Positions 45,001 through 57,702 of a stretch of 64,000 bases of DNA are shown piece after piece. The DNA comes from Gentiana macrophylla (taxonomy: Eukaryota > Streptophyta > Magnoliopsida > Gentianales > Gentianaceae): the NCBI GenBank assembly GCA_026214975.1, contig CM047806.1, positions 81,763,599 to 81,827,598 of the forward strand, read 5' to 3'. The translations under genes were made by a program, and so were the position numbers. The notes beneath the pieces were generated by a model. That model was not told the origin of the DNA. It made no database searches and worked only from the letters and a program-made list of their open reading frames with translations. How positions within the stretch are numbered: the first letter of the stretch is position 1; each line of letters begins with the position of its first letter.

Positions 45001-48000
45001 CAACAACATAATCTCCAGGTGAATAAACTTATTTGCAGTAAGGGGTTTAACATGCAGAAGTTTCTGTGGGTAGTCGGATTGCAGATAAGAAAATGTACTG
45101 ATATGAATCGTCCTTTATGAATTACTCTACTCTTTGAATGTTGCAGTTTTCATGAATGTTGTCACATGGTTTTAGGGTTCAAGCACTGACTCTATAGGAA
45201 TTGGTATTCAACTGAATGAATGGACCATGAATATTGCTTGGTGGACAATACAACGTCTTTAGTATCTTGGGGCCTTTTCCTATGAAGCGTATAGAAAGTG
45301 GATGTACTAAGTGAATATGCAGCACCAATCGGTTATGCTTGGTAATCTGGACACAAATTCAGTTTGTTACATGACATGGTATGCCAGATAGGTATAGTTC
45401 GTTTCACGTTTGGCTAGTTTGGCATATATGTGTCTCTTTCCATTTTTCAGCTATAAATGTACTTCATATGGGCCTAATTTACATATTATGTGCAGAGGGA
45501 AAGAAAAAAGTAAAGTATTGAATTCTCATACCACCATTCTTGGCATGTGTCGCCCATGACAGCTGACTCCTCTACGTTTTCGGACTCTGAGTTTTCTCTC
45601 CAACTGGATATCGAATCCATCGTAAAGACCCCATTGTTCTTCAATCTCCTGTCTTGTGCTAGTTACCACCATTTCTGCAGCATCCAGTCCCAGCTCTTCG
45701 GCCCCAATCCTCCTAATAATCTTGTAGGTGGTGTTTATGTCCTCTCGTGTGAGTCTCCCCTGTTTAAGTAATTGCTCAAACTTGTTCCTGCCTAATGAGT
45801 GTCCAGTTAGCACCATCGGGACATTTAAGACTCCGGACAAACGAGCAGCTACTTCTCCAGCATCGGCGTAGTGACCGTGAATCACATAAGGCCATGCTGG
45901 TTTTCCTGCATTTACTTGATCCCCTATAACTCTCGCCATGTTTGCCACGTGGCTCAAGGCTCCGTCCACAAATTCAGGTATGTAAGGCCAAAATGATTCT
46001 TTCGGGATGTATCTGTACCAAAGAAAATACATTGTTACTGTGCTATGCTTAAGATCAGAGATTCTGGAGGAATCGTGTGAAGTAGGCTAAGTTAAAGCCT
46101 AAGACACTTTTTCTATGGTCTTACTTGTTATGAGGTCCACAAGGTATGCGTATTATGTAGGCACCACAGCTACCGAAACCATCAGACGGGTAAGAAAGCA
46201 TCTCAATCGGTTCCCCATAGCTGGAATCAACTTCAGGGGCAGTAATTTGTCGTGTCAGGAGGTCTACCCGATATACACCCTCTGTATTTGCCAGAGCTCG
46301 TGCAAGTTCAACGACGTATTTCACCTGGAATATATTTTGAATGGATCTTATTTAAAATATGATACATCCAACTTTCAGAAATAGTATTAAGCTTTAGTCT
46401 TTAGGTAATGTCATTGTGTAGTTTTTTCAACCCCTGTAGTTAGTGCAGTATATGGGTGAAAATAGCTAGAGCAAATATGATGTCTTTTTTTTAGCTTTGT
46501 TCAGTAAATTAAGGGAATAGGTAACTTGATCACTAAGTACCTGACCACCAGTGTCAGAATCTCGGCCAAGTTCCAAGTTTTCTCCACGCACCAACCCATG
46601 AAGACTACATAAATAGTATCCATCAATACATGAAACTCTACCCGCTACACTCATGTCTTAATGCCTATGTCCATTTTTCACTATGCATTTATTTCGAATG
46701 CAATTAAAGATTGTGAGTGTGTACAGGGTCTTTTGTGTGGTCCATTTTTTTTTCGGTTGGGGAGGGGGGGGGGGGGGGTGGGGTTGCGGCTCTTGTGCAT
46801 AATCCTTCAAGTTCACAATATGCATACAAACGCCAATTCCAGGAAAAGGCAAAGGATCAATACATACCTGATCAAGACAATATAAATTTGCCGCGATGCA
46901 TCATCTTTGGACCAAAGCTGTGTGTCTGCTGCCTTAGTCCTGGGAATCTCGTGGATAAGAGATGGCTCTATGGTGTTATGATCGGCTTTGTCCTTCTCAC
47001 CTTCCGAGAGTTCAGAGAGGTCATCTGCAGCATCAGTTCGGCCCTTTTCTCGCTCAAGTTTGCGTCCAACGAATTTCTGCGCGTCATCCCAAGCTATCTG
47101 CAGGTATGAGTTGAAATTGATGGATGATAAATATCTATCACTTCTTATACGCCCTTGAGTGTCATCATGGCCCTTTCTTTATTTTTAAAATTAGATTCTC
47201 CGCTAGCATTTCCCCAGCTTTATTTGGACGTTAATCACATATCATACAGATTAGGTCTTCAAGTTGGTGTGCATCATATTAGCTTGTGTCTTCAAGTTTT
47301 ACAGTCTATCATGGTGGTTGAGGTAACTGATCAGTACCTGTTTCTTTTTTCTGGCAAGATGCCAAATGCGCCAGCACATATTCTCAAGCCTATTGTTGCG
47401 TTCGCGTGAATTCCTTGTTGCCACCACCTGCCATTTATCATTACATTCAAACAAGGACTAATCATATTTTCCACGCGCTTTTTTGAAGAAAAATGCTTCA
47501 ACATGAAGCTAAGGATTAGGAAGTAGCCACATACACATTTCTTGGGAATCTGGATCTTCTACGGTGTCCTCAGCGTTGTGATGTCTGGGGACATCACAAT
47601 GCACAAAGTGAGCTTACTTTCTTTAGTGAGGCCGGTGTTATGATCGGTCAAGTGAACTTACCTTGTGATGTCACTGGACAGATCACAACACCGGCCTCAT
47701 TGGAGAGGATCCGGACTCCATTTTATTGTGCTCAAAGCACTAGCTAAACTAATAGTCTTCCATCACAGTCAGGAAACATATATATAGATATATGAAAAGT
47801 GATTCTTGACCTTGATCCATGTCCTGTGTAGATCAGACTCATCAAAGCTGTTGACAACTTCTTCAACGAAGTATTTGGTTGGGCTAAATGCCGTGGACTG
47901 ATCATGATGTCCACCTTCCTTGTCATCTTTCTGCAACTTGAACCATTTCTCATCTAATCTCGTGTTTTTAATACTAGTGCCATTTTTCAACTTTCCAACT

Positions 48001-48098
48001 TGAATTTGATCATCTGAAGATCTTGTCCCACCACGTCTCCCACTCCCAACGTCCAATATTGCCTCTAAGTACCCATTTAGCCATTCATTTCCCCCCAT
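42006..48098 (-). CDS. SPS: sucrose-phosphate synthase, 14 exons, one frameshift
   Basis: Makes sucrose-6-phosphate from UDP-glucose and fructose-6-phosphate in the cytosol. Exons: 48098-47811, 47427-47338, 47097-46868, 46604-46541, 46324-46125, 46012-45532, 44996-44868, 44536-44405, 44312-44136, 43880-43827, 43748-43686, 43500-42665, 42541-42414, 42279-42006; all GT-AG. The total is 3,146 bp, one base short of 1,049 codons; the missing base is in exon 12 near 43088. The start is [37 protein letters not shown] resembles the SPS4/SPSC subfamily. Glycosyltransferase signatures: [31 protein letters not shown], and the E-x7-E motif in [14 protein letters not shown]. The C-terminal phosphatase-like domain starts near residue 775. 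The serine phosphorylated in light-dark control of spinach SPS has no Ser counterpart in [13 protein letters not shown] (exon 3). Read literally, the protein would stop near residue 777, after the catalytic domain. Confidence 0.95.
46742..46790. repeat. poly-G run in an SPS intron
   Basis: A nearly pure G run (46759-46785) in intron 3 of SPS. Such runs are hard to sequence, so its length is uncertain. Confidence 0.8.
47576..47700. repeat. hairpin-forming repeats in SPS intron 1
   Basis: The arm GTGAGGCCGGTGTTATGATC at 47626-47645 pairs with GATCACAACACCGGCCTCAT at 47681-47700. A second small palindrome, TTGTGATGTCTGGGGACATC, lies at 47576-47599. Together they look like the remains of a small fold-back element or a stable RNA hairpin in the pre-mRNA. 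No target duplication was found. Confidence 0.7.
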
Positions 48099-48874
48099 AA
48101 GTTAGTACCATGTACCACTTACTCACTCGGTGCACTTTGCTGATAATGGTGGTGTGGTACGAGGGGCTACTATATGCATGTGTACGCGTGTATAACTACG
48201 CGAGCGGTCTTTAGGTGTACGCGGTTTATTTTTTTTCACAACTTTGGTGAAAGTTGTTTGGTATTGGCTGGAAGTGTGGTTCTTATTTGAGGGCCTATAG
48301 AGTTTTAAACCTTGGGAAGATGGCGTTGGCGTTTTATAGCTGAGCTTGAAAACTGTTTTTGGATTTCCTTTTACATTGTAATTTCATTTTCTTTGATTCC
48401 AAAAATTATTCTCCACTAGCATCTAAGTTAATATTAATAAAAAATACATTGAAAAAGAGATCGAATTTCTTTGATGTTGCTTTTTTTATTTATTATTATT
48501 CTAATAGACTTTGCATTTCATTCTGTACCAATATTCCAGGCCATATACACCTCAACTTCAAGTATTTATTGACAAAGGAATCTCTTACAATTCTGTGGTT
48601 CCGGGAATTCAGGATATATATATATCTTAGTAAAAAATGACTTCAGATCATGCGTGTTTTAATGAAATAAATTTTTTGAAAACACTATTAATTAACAATT
48701 AAATATTAAATATTTATTCATCGTAAAATATAAACATGCTATTATATAAATTTATACAAAACGTTCTTATGTTTTTTACTTGATACATTTATCACCCTTC
48801 TAAAGATACTAAGCATCCTAAATTAAAATTTAATATATATTGTTTTATCATAATTATCTAGTAAACATCCTCTC
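48099..48874. other. SPS promoter side
   Basis: The first 150 bp upstream of the ATG are GC-richer and likely 5' untranslated. No TATA box is assigned with confidence. Beyond this the sequence is AT-rich up to the Athila-like insertion at 48875, so the element starts 777 bp upstream of the start codon. Confidence 0.45.
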
Positions 48875-50491
48875 TGATGTCGGGTCAAGTAATAAAAATA
48901 CTCGATACCTAAATAACACACTAGCAAGAGAACTAGGTTCAATCGTAGTATAGTTAGATAGAGTCGAGGTCGATCTCACATAGACTCGGCTTAAACGAAA
49001 TATGACTTATTAAACTAAAAAGCAAATTAAAGGCGGTCTCCGACCAACAAATAACGCAGAAATAAAATTGACACAATAGAAACACAAAACTAACAAAAGA
49101 CACAACGACACTAAGACACTTGTTTTTATAGGTTTTATAAATAATTAACAAACGGTATTGATAACGCTAGTAGTAATTACTCCCCCATGCTATGTAGATT
49201 GACGACGAGACAAAACAAGACATTTAAGATCAATTATTCTGACTACGGGAGTCATCCCCTAAGATAGATCTAGCTCCGGTTAGGCCATCTAGATCATCGT
49301 GTCTCCATTACGTGACTTCACATTTTTTAGTCTCCATCTCATATAACTTCTTACACAATTACGAAACTAGGGATGCCGGTATAAACCGTAACCTCATCTA
49401 AGCAACATTCCTATGATTAGGCGTACTTCTTAGACATCGATTCAATCTCTGTCCTAAATAACAATCACTTTTTGGGTCTCATGTTAAATTACGATGACAA
49501 ATAATTAAGTTGATCAAGTTTAATTACTCGTTTGAATTACAAAGCGAGAGAACTCGACGTAGTCGGCCGTTCACAGACAAATCAAGGACATCACAGATCT
49601 TGCTACCCAGCGAGACATAAGCTCGCGCCAACAAGCTCAGATCCGGAACCAGATTTGCTCGTGAAACGTCTTTTACGTCTCAGATCTACATAAACATGGG
49701 TTCGTAAATTAACTACATCACGAAATCAATACACAAAAAGACTACTCCATAACGAAATAAATTAGATCTACGAATAAAGATTGCATAATAGAGTAGACAT
49801 TACCCTCGAAGACGAGCGTGACTCCCACTCCTCGATACAATCTCTAACCGGAGATTCTAACGACTCCGTAATGAACGAACATAAAATAAAATAAAGAAAG
49901 ACGAACTATATTGATCAAGTATTGAAAATAATGTATTTCTAAGGTGTACATATGGCGTGTGAAGCACCCCTTTATTTATAGGTGTTCAAGCTAATTAAGA
50001 GATATACTTCAAAATGTCAAATAAATAAGAGATAACTCCCGCCAATCGCAAAATAATGTCATCGCGCCCCCCACAATTTGCGTGTGGAAGTTGGCGCCAT
50101 CATTTGATTGGTTGCCGGCTTTTGTCATGCTTTACTCTCTTCTTGTGCTTATCCGATATTTATCTTCAATACATCTTGAATTTATCTTGAGATTAAATTC
50201 TTCTATTTGTATTTATCCTCCATAATTATCCAAATTTGCAAAATAGATATTTATCCCAAAATAAATCATATAATAAAAACGGATAAATATAATAAAAACG
50301 GATAAATACCAAATTACATCTTATAAATAGATAAATACCAAGTTATATGGATAAATACCAAATTATATTTTATTAATCACATAACATTAAATAATAAATA
50401 TAAACGCGTGATTTATCATAAAATATATATTATTAGTCCCGATTTAAGGTCTACGTTGATGACTTTTACGGGTATAATTTGACCGTCATCA
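48875..50491 (-). repeat. 3' LTR of the nearly complete Athila-like element
   Basis: From TGATGTCGGGTCAAG to GACCGTCATCA. On the minus strand a TATAAATAAAGGGG promoter word lies near 49970-49983. The first 67 bp are identical to 57703-57769. Confidence 0.93.
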
Positions 50492-50505
50492 ACTACCCCC
50501 CACTT

Positions 50506-51886
50506 AGACTTTAATCGTCTCGAACAAAGTATCAATAAGTTATTCCCCAAGACAACATTTTCCATGGTCAAATCATACTTATACAAGAAACTCGAGTCAA
50601 CTCATACCACTTATGCTCATAAGGTACCCATTATTCACTACTCGTTATGAATCGAAGTGATGTGTGCATTTGCATTTAGTTTTATCTATTCGTGGCAAGA
50701 TAAAAGTTTATGCTAACTTCGAAGTCTTAACCTACCAACATCAGCATTCCCACTTCTTTAGCCTCGCAATGGGTAAAGACATGGTGCAATACGCAAGAGC
50801 GTCATCCATAAGGTTTTTGGACTTGGAGACCGAGAGAATTACTCGAAGCCTCTTAAAAATTTGAATTTCTTTTCGCATTTCCGTAGTTTCAAGCTTTACA
50901 CCTCTCTCACGGATTAGTGGAAGCATTGAATATTACCACAACAAGCGGGCTACTTTGGTAATGTTACTACAAGCCGATGTCTAACATTTTGTTAAAACAC
51001 AGATAATTCTCAAGCTTATTACTCCGCCTTTGATGGCTAGAAGATAAGAATACATCAGCAGATAAATATCGACTCTAGGTCCGCATAACCAATCATCTAC
51101 GCAATGTACACATAATTCTTCTCAGTTATTATAATTTGTGCGGAATTCATCGATTCACATTGAGTAAGCAAATAATAAATAACTACTTGCAATAGTTTGC
51201 ATGAATATCCTTAAGTTTACATTTACATAAGTATAAAGTGATCACGTAATCATGCAACTTGGTTCACTTCCCTATCAATCCTATGTATAAGGACTCACAA
51301 TTCTAAAAGTACGAGATAATAAATTTGGTATTTGTTCAAAATTTTTGATTTTTCACCTTTTTTCACCGTTTCCTTTAATTTTTCAATTATAACATATCAT
51401 GGCTAAGTCTCCTACCCCCCACTTAAACTTGGCATTGTCTCCAATGACAAAGAAAAAGGAGAATTTAAGAAAAATACTTAGCTCGAAACGGCTCTCAAGC
51501 TGATCATGAATGTAGTTGTAGACCAAGCACGCCGTGGAGAAGCAATCGAAAACCTGTTTAAGCAAACCAAACAGAAACTCCACGAAACCGTTAATAACAT
51601 GTCAATGGAAGTTATAAAATAATGTGGCAGTAGTTAGATATAAAATATCCAAAAACGATTTAAGCCACTTTATTTCATACAACCAATGACACGGAAAACC
51701 AAAGAGTTAAAACTACTAAACTCTCATGTCGCTATCAAGGAAAAAAACCTCGTTTATTCCGAACTTAGAATCGGAACATGGCGAGATGAAAAAAACCTTA
51801 ACAGTCTCATGCTACTTTATTCAAACAAAACAAAACAAAAGATAGTTTTTAAGAAATAGTTCTGAGTTTATAGTCGCCAGCTCGAC
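50506..51886 (-). other. 3' untranslated region of the Athila-like element
   Basis: About 1.4 kb between integrase stop and purine tract without a long frame. It starts with the TATAGTCGCCAGCTCGA block near 51870 shared with the other Athila-like copy, where an env-like ORF follows. Here the ORF is absent or decayed beyond recognition. Confidence 0.6.
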
Positions 51887-52570
51887 TCAGCTCAACGATG
51901 GTTTAAGTATAGGTGGGATCTCAAGAGTGAAGACTTCCTCCTCCTTACCTTGACCAAGACCCATGTAATGTTTCACTTGGTGTCCATTGACCACAAAAGT
52001 GGATTGGTCTTTAAGGTTCAACAATTCAACAGCTCCAGAAGGGAAAACCTTACTCACTCTATAAGGGCCATACCATCGTGATTTTAACTTGCCATGAAAG
52101 AGTCTCAAGCGTGAATTGTAAAGAAGAACCAGATCGCCTTTCTTAAAAATGCGGTCCGATATCTTCTTATCATGAAATCTCTTTGTGCGCTCCTTAAATA
52201 TTTTAGCATTCTCATAAGCTTCCAGACGAAACTCCTCTAGGCGAGTCAACTCTAACAACCTTCTTTCTCCAGCTAAACTCTCATCAAAATTCAGCATACG
52301 CATGGCCCACATGGCACGGTGTTCAAGTTCAACCGGTAGATGACATGCTTTACCAAAAACAATCTTATAAGGGGACATACCAATAGTCGTCTTATAAGCA
52401 GTCCTATAAGCCCATAAAGCATCATCTAATCGCAATGACCAATCCTTCCTAGTCGTATTCACAGTTTTCTCCAAAATGCGCTTTATTTCTCGATTTGTAA
52501 CCTCAACTTGTCCACTTGTTTGAGGGTGATAAGCAGTAGCTAACTTGTGTCTTACCCCGTACTTAATCAT
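51887..52570 (-). CDS. Athila-like integrase, C-terminal part
   Basis: A 227-aa frame starting just after the second catalytic Asp: [20 protein letters not shown], then [13 protein letters not shown], which holds the catalytic Glu, and [18 protein letters not shown]. The C-terminal [20 protein letters not shown] and [18 protein letters not shown] match the GPY/F module of Ty3 integrases. There is no chromodomain. It ends in a natural stop after PPILKPSLS. The N-terminal half is at 52691-53308, separated by a frame change. Confidence 0.93.
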   Translation of the reverse strand: MIKYGVRHKLATAYHPQTSGQVEVTNREIKRILEKTVNTTRKDWSLRLDDALWAYRTAYKTTIGMSPYKIVFGKACHLPVELEHRAMWAMRMLNFDESLAGERRLLELTRLEEFRLEAYENAKIFKERTKRFHDKKISDRIFKKGDLVLLYNSRLRLFHGKLKSRWYGPYRVSKVFPSGAVELLNLKDQSTFVVNGHQVKHYMGLGQGKEEEVFTLEIPPILKPSLS

Positions 52571-52690
52571 TAGCTTTTCAAACGGCCTATTACAGAAATG
52601 GCTTCCATTATCACTAATAATGGCACGAGGGGTTCCAAACCGTGTAAAGATATTTTTCTTTAAGAATTTCGATTACAACTTTCGTGATCG
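52571..52690 (-). pseudogene. integrase segment out of frame
   Basis: On the minus strand the segment reads [13 protein letters not shown] and [10 protein letters not shown] in a frame different from its neighbours. The second catalytic Asp (ISDNG) is present, so only one or two indels break the enzyme here. Confidence 0.8.
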
Positions 52691-53308
52691 TTAGTAAAGC
52701 GAAGCAATGGCCTCAACCCATTTGGACACGTAGTCGATCATCACTAATATATAGCGGTTGGACAAAGACGAAGTAAAAGGTCCCACAAAATCAATACCCC
52801 AAACATCAAAGAGTTCCACCTCTAGGATAGTCTTCATTGGCATTTCATTCCTTCTCGAGATATTTCCCGTCATTTGGCAAGAATGACAAGATTTAGCATA
52901 CTGATGCGCATCTTTGAACAAGGTAGGCCAGTAAAAACCACATTGGAGAACTTTCGCAGCAGTCTTGTCTCCTCCATAATGTCCTCCGGCCTCATAAGCA
53001 TGGCAATGTCTAAGGATATCATAAATTTCCTCTTCCGGCACACATCTCCTAAAGACATTGTCGGATCCTAGCTTAAAAAGATAGGGCTCTTCCCAATAAT
53101 AGTGCCTAAGATCCTTAAAGAATTTCTTTCTTTCTTGTGGGTTGAGATTTGGTGGCAAGTATTTCGCGGATAGATAATTCACAAAGTCTTTAAACCATGG
53201 TTGCTTGTTCTCCTTTACACCCTCAATGCGAAGATCTTTGAGCGCAATCATCCTTTCCATGTACGGCCGTGATGGAGAATAGTTGTTCATCAGGAAATGT
53301 TTCTCCAA
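52691..53308 (-). CDS. Athila-like integrase, N-terminal part
   Basis: A 205-aa frame. A linker region ([18 protein letters not shown]) leads to the zinc-binding HHCC module: [20 protein letters not shown] and [13 protein letters not shown]. The catalytic core starts with [14 protein letters not shown] (first Asp) and [13 protein letters not shown]. The first 86 bases overlap the end of the RNase H frame in another phase. Confidence 0.93.
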   Translation of the reverse strand: MEKHFLMNNYSPSRPYMERMIALKDLRIEGVKENKQPWFKDFVNYLSAKYLPPNLNPQERKKFFKDLRHYYWEEPYLFKLGSDNVFRRCVPEEEIYDILRHCHAYEAGGHYGGDKTAAKVLQCGFYWPTLFKDAHQYAKSCHSCQMTGNISRRNEMPMKTILEVELFDVWGIDFVGPFTSSLSNRYILVMIDYVSKWVEAIASLY

Positions 53309-53729
53309 TCTCGGTCATTGGCTCATTATCCTCTATTTGGAGACGGGAAAGATGATCTGCAACCAAATTCTCAGATCCTTTCTTATCACGGATTTCTACA
53401 TCAAACTCTTGCAATAGTAGAATCCATCTCAACAACCTTGGTTTGGAATCTTGTTTGGCTAAAAGATACTTCAAAGCTGCATGGTCAGTCCAAACAGTGA
53501 CTTTAGATCCCACTAGATAAGATCTAAACTTGTCAAACGCAAAGATGACAGCTAGAAGTTCTTTCTCAGTAGTTGCATAGTTCCTTTGAGCAGAATTTAA
53601 AGTTCGACTAGCGTAGTAGATGGACCTAAAGATCTTGTCTTTTCTTTGTCCTAAGGCAGCACCTACAACAGTATCGCTTGCATTGCACATTAACTCAAAA
53701 GGTAGATTCCAATCAGTAGTAATAATCAA
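53223..53729 (-). CDS. Athila-like RNase H
   Basis: A 168-aa frame: [20 protein letters not shown], which holds Asp within the normally CDAS block, then [40 protein letters not shown] and [13 protein letters not shown]. All conserved blocks are present in order. Confidence 0.93.
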   Translation of the reverse strand: MIITTDWNLPFELMCNASDTVVGAALGQRKDKIFRSIYYASRTLNSAQRNYATTEKELLAVIFAFDKFRSYLVGSKVTVWTDHAALKYLLAKQDSKPRLLRWILLLQEFDVEIRDKKGSENLVADHLSRLQIEDNEPMTEIGETFPDEQLFSITAVHGKDDCAQRSSH

Positions 53730-54529
53730 GCAGTGCGTGAATGAGCATGTTCTTTAACTTATTGAAAGCTTTCATGCACTCACTAGTAAACACAAACGGC
53801 ACATCCTTGGCTAATAATTCGGTAAGGGGTCGAGAGATTAAGGAAAAGTCCTTCACAAACCGGCGATAGAATCCTGCGTGGCCAAGAAAACCTCGCAATG
53901 TCTTAAGATTGGTTGGTGGAGGCAGTTTTTCAATCACCTCAACTTTTGCTCTATCCACCTCTATACCGTTCTTAGAAATACGGTGGCCAAGTACTATACC
54001 TTCAGTAACCATAAGATGACATTTCTCCCAGTTAAGCACCAGATTCGTCTCCTCGCATCTCTTCAACACTCTCGCCAGATGCGTGAGACATGAATCGAAA
54101 TCATCTCCAAATACGGAGAAATCATCCATAAAGATCTCTAGGAAATCTTCAACCATATCAAAGAAACAGAGAAATCATGCATCTTTGAACGTTCTTTGGT
54201 GCATTGCACAAACCAAAGGGCATTCTATTATAAGCAAAGGTTCCATATGGACATGTAAAAGTGGTCTTCTCACGATCCTCGGGTGAGATATGAATTTGAT
54301 AATATCCCGAGTAACCGTCGAGGAAACAATAAAACGCATGTCCGCTCAGTCTCTCGAGCATTTGATCAATGAAGGGAAGAGAGAAGTGATCCTTACGAGT
54401 GGCATCATTCAGTTTCCTAAAGTCAATGCACACTCTATGACCAGTAATGAGTCTAACAGGAATTAACTCGTTTAACTCATTGGCTTGTACAGTAAAACCT
54501 CCCTTCTTCGGAACTACGTGGATTGGGCT
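53713..54529 (-). pseudogene. Athila-like reverse transcriptase, main part, one frameshift
   Basis: Frame 54433-54158 has CIDFRKLNDATRKDHFSLPF and YNRMPFGLCNAPKNVQRCM. Frame 54156-53713 continues with EIFMDDFSVFG, the catalytic DD pair, then VLGHRISKNGIEVDRAKVEV and LRGFLGHAGFYRRFVKDFS. A frameshift near 54157 separates the fingers from the catalytic loop. The upstream piece 54434-54529 joins to the protease frame but begins with a nonsense codon. Confidence 0.9.
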
Positions 54530-56158
54530 AACCTATTCACTATCAGCAATAGGGAAGATGATTCCCATTTCTAACATCTTAATGATTTCATTCCTAACCA
54601 CGTCCTTTAATTGTGGAGTCAACCTTCTTTGGGGTTGTACAACCGCTTTCTTTGCAGGATCGACGGAGATTTTATGCATGCAAACACTAGGGCTAATACT
54701 TTTGATGTCAGCTATAGTCCATCCAAATGCTCCGCGATACTCTCTCAACACTCTCATCAGCTTTTCCTCTTGTATTTCAGTCAAGGCAGAAGAAATGATA
54801 AGCGGCAAGGTCTCATCTTGAAGAAATACATACTTCAAATATGCAGGCAGAGGCTTCAGTGTTAGATTGGTAGGTGGTTCTTCTAACGAGGTCTTTAACT
54901 TTTGTCCGGTCAGTTTAAGTTCAAAGAACTTATGCCAAGTCGGTCTATGGTAGTACTTTTCAACCTCGGTAGACTTCATCTCCTCGATATGTCTAGGGGT
55001 TCCTCTACTACATCCAGGCCATATCACTTTTTCTTCCTCGCTCTTTTCATATGGAACTTCATCCTCTAACTCAAGGGTAGCCTCGAGGAAATCCTTAATA
55101 TCCTCATATTGTTGGAAGTCATTGACAAGCTTGTCAACAGAATCCAACATGAAACATGCATCCTCTTCATCATCAGGTGTCTTCATAGTGTCAAGCACGT
55201 TGAATGCTATTTCATCCCCATTAACTCTTAACACTAACTCTCCTTTGTAAACATCGATAAGCATCCTACTAGTGGCCATAAAAGGTCTTCCTAAGATTAG
55301 GGGCACTTCGTAGTTAGCTTCCATATCCAGTACAACAAAGTCGACAGGAAACACAAATTTCTCAACTCTTACTAGCACATCTTCAACCACTCCATAGGGT
55401 TCCTTAACCGAACGATCAGCTAATTGCAAAGTAATTGACGTCTTCTTAAGGTCTTTCATACCTAGCTTTTGAAAAATGGATAGAGGCATCAGATTTACGC
55501 TCGCTCCTAGATCACACAAAGCTTTGTTCAAAAATACGTTACCTATGGTGCAGGGAATGAGAAAACTTCCCGGGTCCTTGCATTTTGCAGGTAATTTATG
55601 TTGAAGAATGGCTGAGCACTCCTCATTTAGGCAAATGGTCTCTAAATCTAGGAGTTTCCTCTTAGTAGAGACAGATTCTTTTAAGAACTTGGTGTACTCA
55701 GGCATCTCAGCAAGTGCCTCAACTAAAGGTATATTGATGTGTAACTTTCTAAAGATATCAATGAACTTCTTATACCTCTTGTCATCAACCTTAGGCTTAG
55801 GTTTGCGTGGAGGATAAGGTAAGGTTGAAGGATCGACATTCGTGAAAATAGGATACTTATTATTATAAAGCTCAACTCTAGGGCCAGCAGGTTCCTTAAA
55901 GGCTTCTTGCTCAGGCAAGGTTCCAGAAGTACTTGCTTCCTTGCTTGGCTCACCATCCTTGCTTTCTACGGATTTCTCTTTCTCTTTCAAAGATGGTGGA
56001 GTTACTTCTTTCCCACTTATAGTCATGATCGCATTCAAATCCTTAGGATTCTTATCAGTGGTGCTTGGCAATCCTCCAGGAGGTCTAGTCGAGACTTGCT
56101 CAGCTAACTGTCCTATTTGGTGAGTGAGATTCTGGACTATGGCTTCTTGATTGGTCAC
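54530..56158 (-). CDS. Athila-like gag C-terminus, protease and start of reverse transcriptase
   Basis: A 541-aa frame. Residues 1-110 are a charged gag tail. The protease part has KALCDLGASVNLMPLSIF, with catalytic Asp in DLGA, and EVPLILGRPFMATSRMLIDV. The start of reverse transcriptase has HKISVDPAKKAVVQPQRRL and MLEMGIIFPIADSE. The stop at 54530 is TAG in place of the Trp codon expected in the family's ADSEWVSP motif; the same frame continues with VSPIHVVPKKGG. A single G-to-A change explains it. This is one of the longest open frames in the window. Confidence 0.93.
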
Positions 56159-57368
56159 CTTAGCATCGGTCTTCTGACAATATTAGCTAAAGTTAGTGGC
56201 TAAATCAGCCATTGATTTGGAAAGTTGTCCCATATTGTCAGTAACGACATTACTCAGTTTTTCTATGGCAGCTTCCCAACCAAAAGTTTTAGTTTGCTGT
56301 GGTACATAAGGGGTAGGTGGTTTAGGCCTTTCTCCTGCATTAGGATCACTATATCGGAATCGCGGTGGTTATGATTAGGCTTATATCCTCCCCAATATAA
56401 TTGGCTTCTTCAAGACCCAAAGATTCTCACTTTGAGGGGTTACCTCGATTCAGTCCCTTTCTCTACTCTTGCCATCCTCTCTTGCATTCCATCTACCTTA
56501 CTGTTGATAACAGACAGTTGTTCTAAGATTTTGGTAGATGCACTATCCTCAAATATATCAGCAGCCATCTTCACAGTAGCTATGTCATTGCCTCTCCATT
56601 GACTATTCATCGCTATCTGCTCCATTTTTCCTTGTGCCTCCTCAGGAGATAAAAGAACAAACGCTCCATTGCTAGAGGCGTCTACTCTAATTTTCTCAGT
56701 CTCTCTCAATCCATGGTAAAAAGTTTGCATTAAAAGCCAAAGAGAGATATCATGATGAGGACACTTCTCATAGCTTCCTTAAAACGCTCCCAAGATTGAT
56801 CAAAACTCTTCCCAGGTTGTTGCTTAAATCCTAAGATGACTTGGCGTAACTTAAAGGTCTTTCCTAACGGAAAATACTTATTCATGAACTTTTGCAACAA
56901 TTGTTCCCAAGTAGTGATAGATCCAAACCTCAGAGAGAAGCCATTGCTTAGCTTTATCTTTCAAAGTGAAAGGAAAAGCTTAAGGCGAATGTTCCTCCGG
57001 GATTAATACGGTTTCACGGTGCTAACGATTTCCAAGAAATTTGTCACATGAACACCGGGATCCTCGTTTTGGATTCCATGAAAAGTGGAATAGTTGGTCA
57101 CCATTTGAATTACATTAGGCCTAGGGTGATAGACTTCCGCAAAGATCTTGCGGTGCTACGATAAGCGGGGAATGAATTGCTTAATAGTAGGTGTTGCATA
57201 ACTTTGCAAAGTGCGCCTCGCGACTTGGTTTCCATTATTAGCATTAAGATTATTCGCATTATTAACATTATTGGCATTATTAATAACTTCAGGATTAATT
57301 ACCTGGTTCGGATTGACCGGAATGCCTTCCATTTCTGCTTCAGATTCAGAATGTTTCTCGCTTTCCAT
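56159..57368 (-). pseudogene. Athila-like gag, broken frames
   Basis: From the ATG at 57368 (MESEKHSESEAEMEGIPV) the first frame is Asn-rich (NNANNVNNANNLNANNGNQV) and runs to 57156. Capsid residues then appear in several frames between 56740 and 57150. A 96-aa frame at 56730-56440 gives MQTFYHGLRETEKIRVDASS, the conserved end of the retrotransposon gag domain. The Asn-rich stretch is a simple repeat of AAC/AAT codons. Confidence 0.85.
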
Positions 57369-57680
57369 TCCTTTTTCTGATTCGTGCTCGCTTTCCTCAA
57401 GATTTGGATCCTCTTCTCCCTGCTCAACCAGCTCTCTAGCTAACTTTCTATTTCTCCTTGCAAATTTCTCTATTTCAGGATTATATGGCTCAAGCGGTTC
57501 CTTCGATTTCCGAGTAGCGTACTATAAAATAATAAAAAACAATAAAACAATTAAAGACTTAAAAGTCTAGGCCTTTAACTAGACTAGATAATAAAAACGA
57601 AACTAAAACAGACTCTATTCACAATATTTACGAATTTACTTTTAATAAAATAAGTTATATTTAATTTAATGACACGAGTC

Positions 57681-57699
57681 CCTGGCAATGGCGCCAAAA
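57681..57699 (-). other. primer-binding site, Asp-tRNA type with changes
   Basis: The minus strand reads TGGCGCCATTGCCAGGGA. It has two differences from the TGGCGCCGTTGCCGGGGA sites at 27868 and 59759, both of the C-to-T / G-to-A kind expected after methylation. Confidence 0.85.
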
Positions 57700-57702
57700 A
57701 CT

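Noticed and set aside
46717..47109. A 130-aa plus-strand reading frame
   Set aside because: It is antisense to SPS exon 3 and partly made of a poly-G run.
54447..54821. A 124-aa plus-strand frame
   Set aside because: Antisense shadow of the Athila-like reverse transcriptase start.
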